Of a DNA stretch of 64,000 bases, positions 61,822 through 64,000 are shown in pieces (within the stretch, counting starts at the first letter, position 1; every line of letters begins with the position of its first letter). This DNA is from Psychrobacter immobilis (lineage in GTDB: Bacteria; Pseudomonadota; Gammaproteobacteria; Pseudomonadales; Moraxellaceae): the NCBI GenBank assembly GCA_904846145.1, contig CAJGZL010000001.1, forward strand, positions 2,976,001 through 3,040,000, in the 5' to 3' direction. Both the position numbers and the translations under genes were made by a program. The notes beneath the pieces were generated by a model that worked only from the letters and a program-made list of their open reading frames with translations, had not been told where the DNA came from and searched no databases.

Positions 61822-62730
61822 TCATCGGCTCTCACGATATAATGTTGTTTGTGATTCGTTCTTAAAATCATCATAACTAATAGCGGGTTCGGTATTCACA
61901 TCACCTAAACTCATCGAGCGCAGTCTAGTCGTTGATGGAGATACGGATTTGTACTCTATCGGTCTTATATTTGCGACAATGGTATTTAGACTCTCATTAA
62001 CAGAATCCAAACGCGCAGCATTAGCCGCCTCTGCCGCTTCCTTGTCCGCTGTAGCTTGAGCATTGGCTAACGAGGTCTCTTGACCGATAACAGATATGTT
62101 TTTGTTCACCGCTGACATCTGAGAGTTGACTGAGCCCAAGCGATCGCTTAGCGCCACTAAACTATTATTGGCATTAAGAATAACGATAACGATAGCTATC
62201 AGTAGCAAAACGCAAAAAATGGCAATAGCAGTAAGTATTCTATAAGTGTTGTTAGACTTTTCATCAAAGTTACCGGCCAATACCCTAGTGTTATTAGCAA
62301 ATGCAGGCTCGGATATTTGATAAGTAGCTGTATTCTCGTAAGCTACCGTTGTTTTATTCTGCTTGGTTATTCTTTTGTTAGCTCTTGATTTATTAGCGTG
62401 TGAAGAGTTATTGCGGTTACTGTCCGATGAATCGTCAAAAAAAGCCATTTCATCGTCGGATAGATCATCAGAACCATATAGATGATCATCAGAGATAGGG
62501 CCGTGGGTTCTATTATTTGCAGTCGGTTTAGCTGTTACTGAGCGCTTGTCAGTACTCTCATCAGTCGGCTCTACTGCCAACTCAGACTTTCTGAAGTTCT
62601 CACTCGCTAAAGTTTGCTTTAAATAACGCTCATAGACACTCAGACTCCTACTATTAATATTAAGCTTAATAGAGTCTTTATATAGCTCTGTACTATTGTC
62701 AGGATTACGAGTATCGTCTGGAGAGGTCAT
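61822..62730 (-). CDS. Hypothetical single-span membrane protein with coiled coil
   Basis: A 302-residue protein. The N-terminal 165 residues are polar and low-complexity (Asp/Ser/Asn/Lys-rich, with an acidic SDDHLYGSDDLSDDEMAFFD cluster). One strong transmembrane helix follows at about 168-195 (TAIAIFCVLLLIAIVIVIL). The C-terminal part begins with a predicted coiled coil (LSDRLGSVNSQMSAVNKNIS; AAEAANAARLDSVNESLNTI), then a Ser/Thr-rich end. It has no N-terminal signal peptide, so the long N-terminus is probably cytoplasmic and the coiled coil periplasmic. No homologous family was recognised. A scaffold role is speculation. Confidence 0.7.
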   Translation of the reverse strand: MTSPDDTRNPDNSTELYKDSIKLNINSRSLSVYERYLKQTLASENFRKSELAVEPTDESTDKRSVTAKPTANNRTHGPISDDHLYGSDDLSDDEMAFFDDSSDSNRNNSSHANKSRANKRITKQNKTTVAYENTATYQISEPAFANNTRVLAGNFDEKSNNTYRILTAIAIFCVLLLIAIVIVILNANNSLVALSDRLGSVNSQMSAVNKNISVIGQETSLANAQATADKEAAEAANAARLDSVNESLNTIVANIRPIEYKSVSPSTTRLRSMSLGDVNTEPAISYDDFKNESQTTLYRESR

Positions 62731-63328
62731 AAAGTATTACCATAGCATTAGATGTCATTAAGGTTATGTAATTGTTAGTATTTCTCATAATACGGATGCT
62801 TCAGTGTAGTCTGCAATCAGTTTTAGTATGAGCGCTACGATACAGTGACAAGCGGTCTTAAATAATACTAATAAGCTGCTATAGTCGAATGAAGCGCTAA
62901 CAATCTGTTTAAAAACTAACAAACCGTTATGTTTATAATACTTGATCTGATCAATCTATAAATACTTAAAGCTATCATTACTGAAATCAAGTCGATAAGT
63001 CGATATTTTATACTTGATAGTAATTTATTCACACAAAGGCACACATGTGTATCAGTATAGATTATTGCTACATCATAACAATATTGTAAACAGACTGCTT
63101 ATATAATTTCACTCTAAACTTAGCCTTATTGAGACTAAGTTCAGAGTGAATGCAAAAAGTACGCTATACGGGTCAGTGTAATCGCCTGAATAAGCGCCTA
63201 GAAATATAATCGTACACTGTATTTCGCATTCGGCGCATTGCATATACAGTATTTATGCAAAATATGAGTAAAGCATAATATAAACGTTAGTCAAGTATAA
63301 GCAAGATGTATGCCAAGGATATCATTAT
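62731..63328. other. 598-bp spacer between divergent genes
   Basis: An AT-rich region with one strong hairpin (63108-63150) and otherwise no recognised signal. It contains the promoters of the minus-strand membrane protein and of the LysR gene at 63329. No coding frame is supported. Confidence 0.5.
63108..63150. promoter_or_regulatory. Stem-loop of unknown role
   Basis: TTCACTCTAAACTTAG and CTAAGTTCAGAGTGAA form a 16-bp arm pair with one mismatch around CCTTATTGAGA. There is no T run of note on either side. It lies about 180 bp upstream of the LysR start, so it may be a binding site, a terminator of an unseen transcript or a palindromic repeat. Confidence 0.55.
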
Positions 63329-64000
63329 ATGGACTTAAAGCAGCTCAATGCGTTTATCGCCATTGCCGATTTACAGAGCTTTAGTGCAGCGGCTAAGACT
63401 ACAAGGTTATCTCAGCCGAGTCTTAGCCGACTGCTAAAGCAGCTGGAGACTAGTCTTGGTGTCGAGCTCATCAATCGCTATCATAGACCCTTACAGTTAA
63501 CAGAAGCGGGTCTGTTCTTTTATGAAAAAGTGAGCGCGATACTCACAGAGCTTGAGACAGTGACCAACATGACTCAGCGGCTATCAGCGCCTGATACGGC
63601 ACTCAATATTGGCTTTGTACCCTCCGTCCTCTATGGTCTACTGCCAGAGGTTATCGCCACTCTTAAGCAACACAGCGCAGCTCATGAGCATCCTAATAGC
63701 AGCTCTGCTACTGATATCGAAGTGAACTTAAAAGATATTAGCTCATATCAACAAGTTGAGGCGCTAAAATCTGGCGAGATTGATGTGGGCTTTAGCCGCT
63801 TCGCCCACCAAGATCCATGGATTCAGCAGATACTACTGCGTCATGAGCGCTATGTAGTTGCGCTACCCAAATCTCACCCACAAGCTAATATCTCTGATCA
63901 TCGCTTGATTGATCTGGCTAATAATCGCTTGATTCTCTATCACCAAACCCACCTGCCCGCGCAAATACCTAATACTGATTCTGTTACTACGGCAATGACG
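63329..64000 (+). CDS. LysR-family transcriptional regulator, N-terminal 224 residues (runs off window)
   Basis: The frame from ATG 63329 is open to the window end (no stop seen). It starts MDLKQLNAFIAIADLQSFSA, with the HTH AAAKTTRLSQPSLSRLLKQL, and an effector domain with a BenM/CatM-like LNIGFVPSVLYGLLPEVIAT segment and GEIDVGFSRF. This layout (SxSAAA, GFV, DVGF) is characteristic of the aromatic-degradation LTTR subgroup, but the effector is not known. The region between Gln-rich 110-120 and the next helix is Ser-rich. The C-terminus is beyond the window. Confidence 0.9.
   Translation, partial: MDLKQLNAFIAIADLQSFSAAAKTTRLSQPSLSRLLKQLETSLGVELINRYHRPLQLTEAGLFFYEKVSAILTELETVTNMTQRLSAPDTALNIGFVPSVLYGLLPEVIATLKQHSAAHEHPNSSSATDIEVNLKDISSYQQVEALKSGEIDVGFSRFAHQDPWIQQILLRHERYVVALPKSHPQANISDHRLIDLANNRLILYHQTHLPAQIPNTDSVTTAMT

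Noticed and set aside
1..64000. CRISPR arrays, tRNA, rRNA, tmRNA, prophage or replication origin.
   Set aside because: None of these was found on reading the spacers; tandem repeats present are too few and too short for CRISPR.

Overview
The window looks like a chromosomal segment of a Psychrobacter-like member of the Moraxellaceae (Gammaproteobacteria). This rests on the moderate GC content with AT-rich spacers, the 1619-residue NAD-specific glutamate dehydrogenase, the style of the sulfate-assimilation genes (a two-gene siroheme synthase, a single-chain ATP sulfurylase, a DUF934 gene beside sulfite reductase) and the paired bacterioferritins. The genus is inferred from family resemblance, not from a search. 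No rRNA, tRNA, CRISPR array, prophage or replication origin was seen.

Layout. 1-10.1 kb: housekeeping genes, namely the 5' part of argD, yacG, a divergent TrmB-like methyltransferase, an ABC1/UbiB-family kinase, purD, and the large NAD-glutamate dehydrogenase. 10.3-17.1 kb: sbcD and sbcC (DNA double-strand-break nuclease) on the minus strand, with a leucine-rich-repeat gene lodged between them and a possible tiny membrane-protein gene behind them. 17.2-32.7 kb: a sulfate-assimilation region holding siroheme synthesis (cysG N-terminal part and cobA), cysH, DUF934, sulfite reductase, sat, two tandem sulfate-binding lipoproteins, and cysT-cysW-cysA. An iron alcohol dehydrogenase and a WG-repeat exported protein interrupt it.

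32.7-33.7 kb: one IS256-like (zinc-binding variant) insertion sequence with a perfect 8-bp target duplication; its transposase frame is broken at an A6 tract near the start. 33.8-36.3 kb: an ArsR-type regulator with an operator-like dyad, then an iron-storage block: a Fur-box candidate, bfd, and two bacterioferritin genes whose key residues are complementary (one keeps the ferroxidase ligands, the other keeps the haem methionine). 36.4-50.4 kb: transporters (DHA2-type MFS, DUF819, MFS, EamA), a YghU-like glutathione transferase, a DUF1176 protein, a DEAD-box RNA helicase with a long structured leader and an RGG-rich tail, an acyl-CoA ligase and a MocR regulator.

50.6-54.7 kb: an Anbu operon (proteasome-like peptidase, transglutaminase-like protein, and a fused circularly permuted ATP-grasp/alpha-E protein). 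54.9-64 kb: a GDSL esterase lipoprotein, a DUF2855 protein, small exported proteins, a LysR regulator beside a GST that lacks its N-terminal domain, an MDR-type oxidoreductase, a membrane-anchored hypothetical, and the start of a second LysR regulator running off the window.

The sulfate genes make one pathway: the Sbp proteins and CysTWA import sulfate, Sat activates it, CysH reduces it, CysI reduces sulfite to sulfide, and the CysG/CobA pair supplies sirohaem. The items most worth a second look are the Anbu operon with its fusion protein, the LRR gene inside sbcDC, the split-function bacterioferritin pair, the IS transposase that needs a frameshift, and the long hairpin in the helicase leader.
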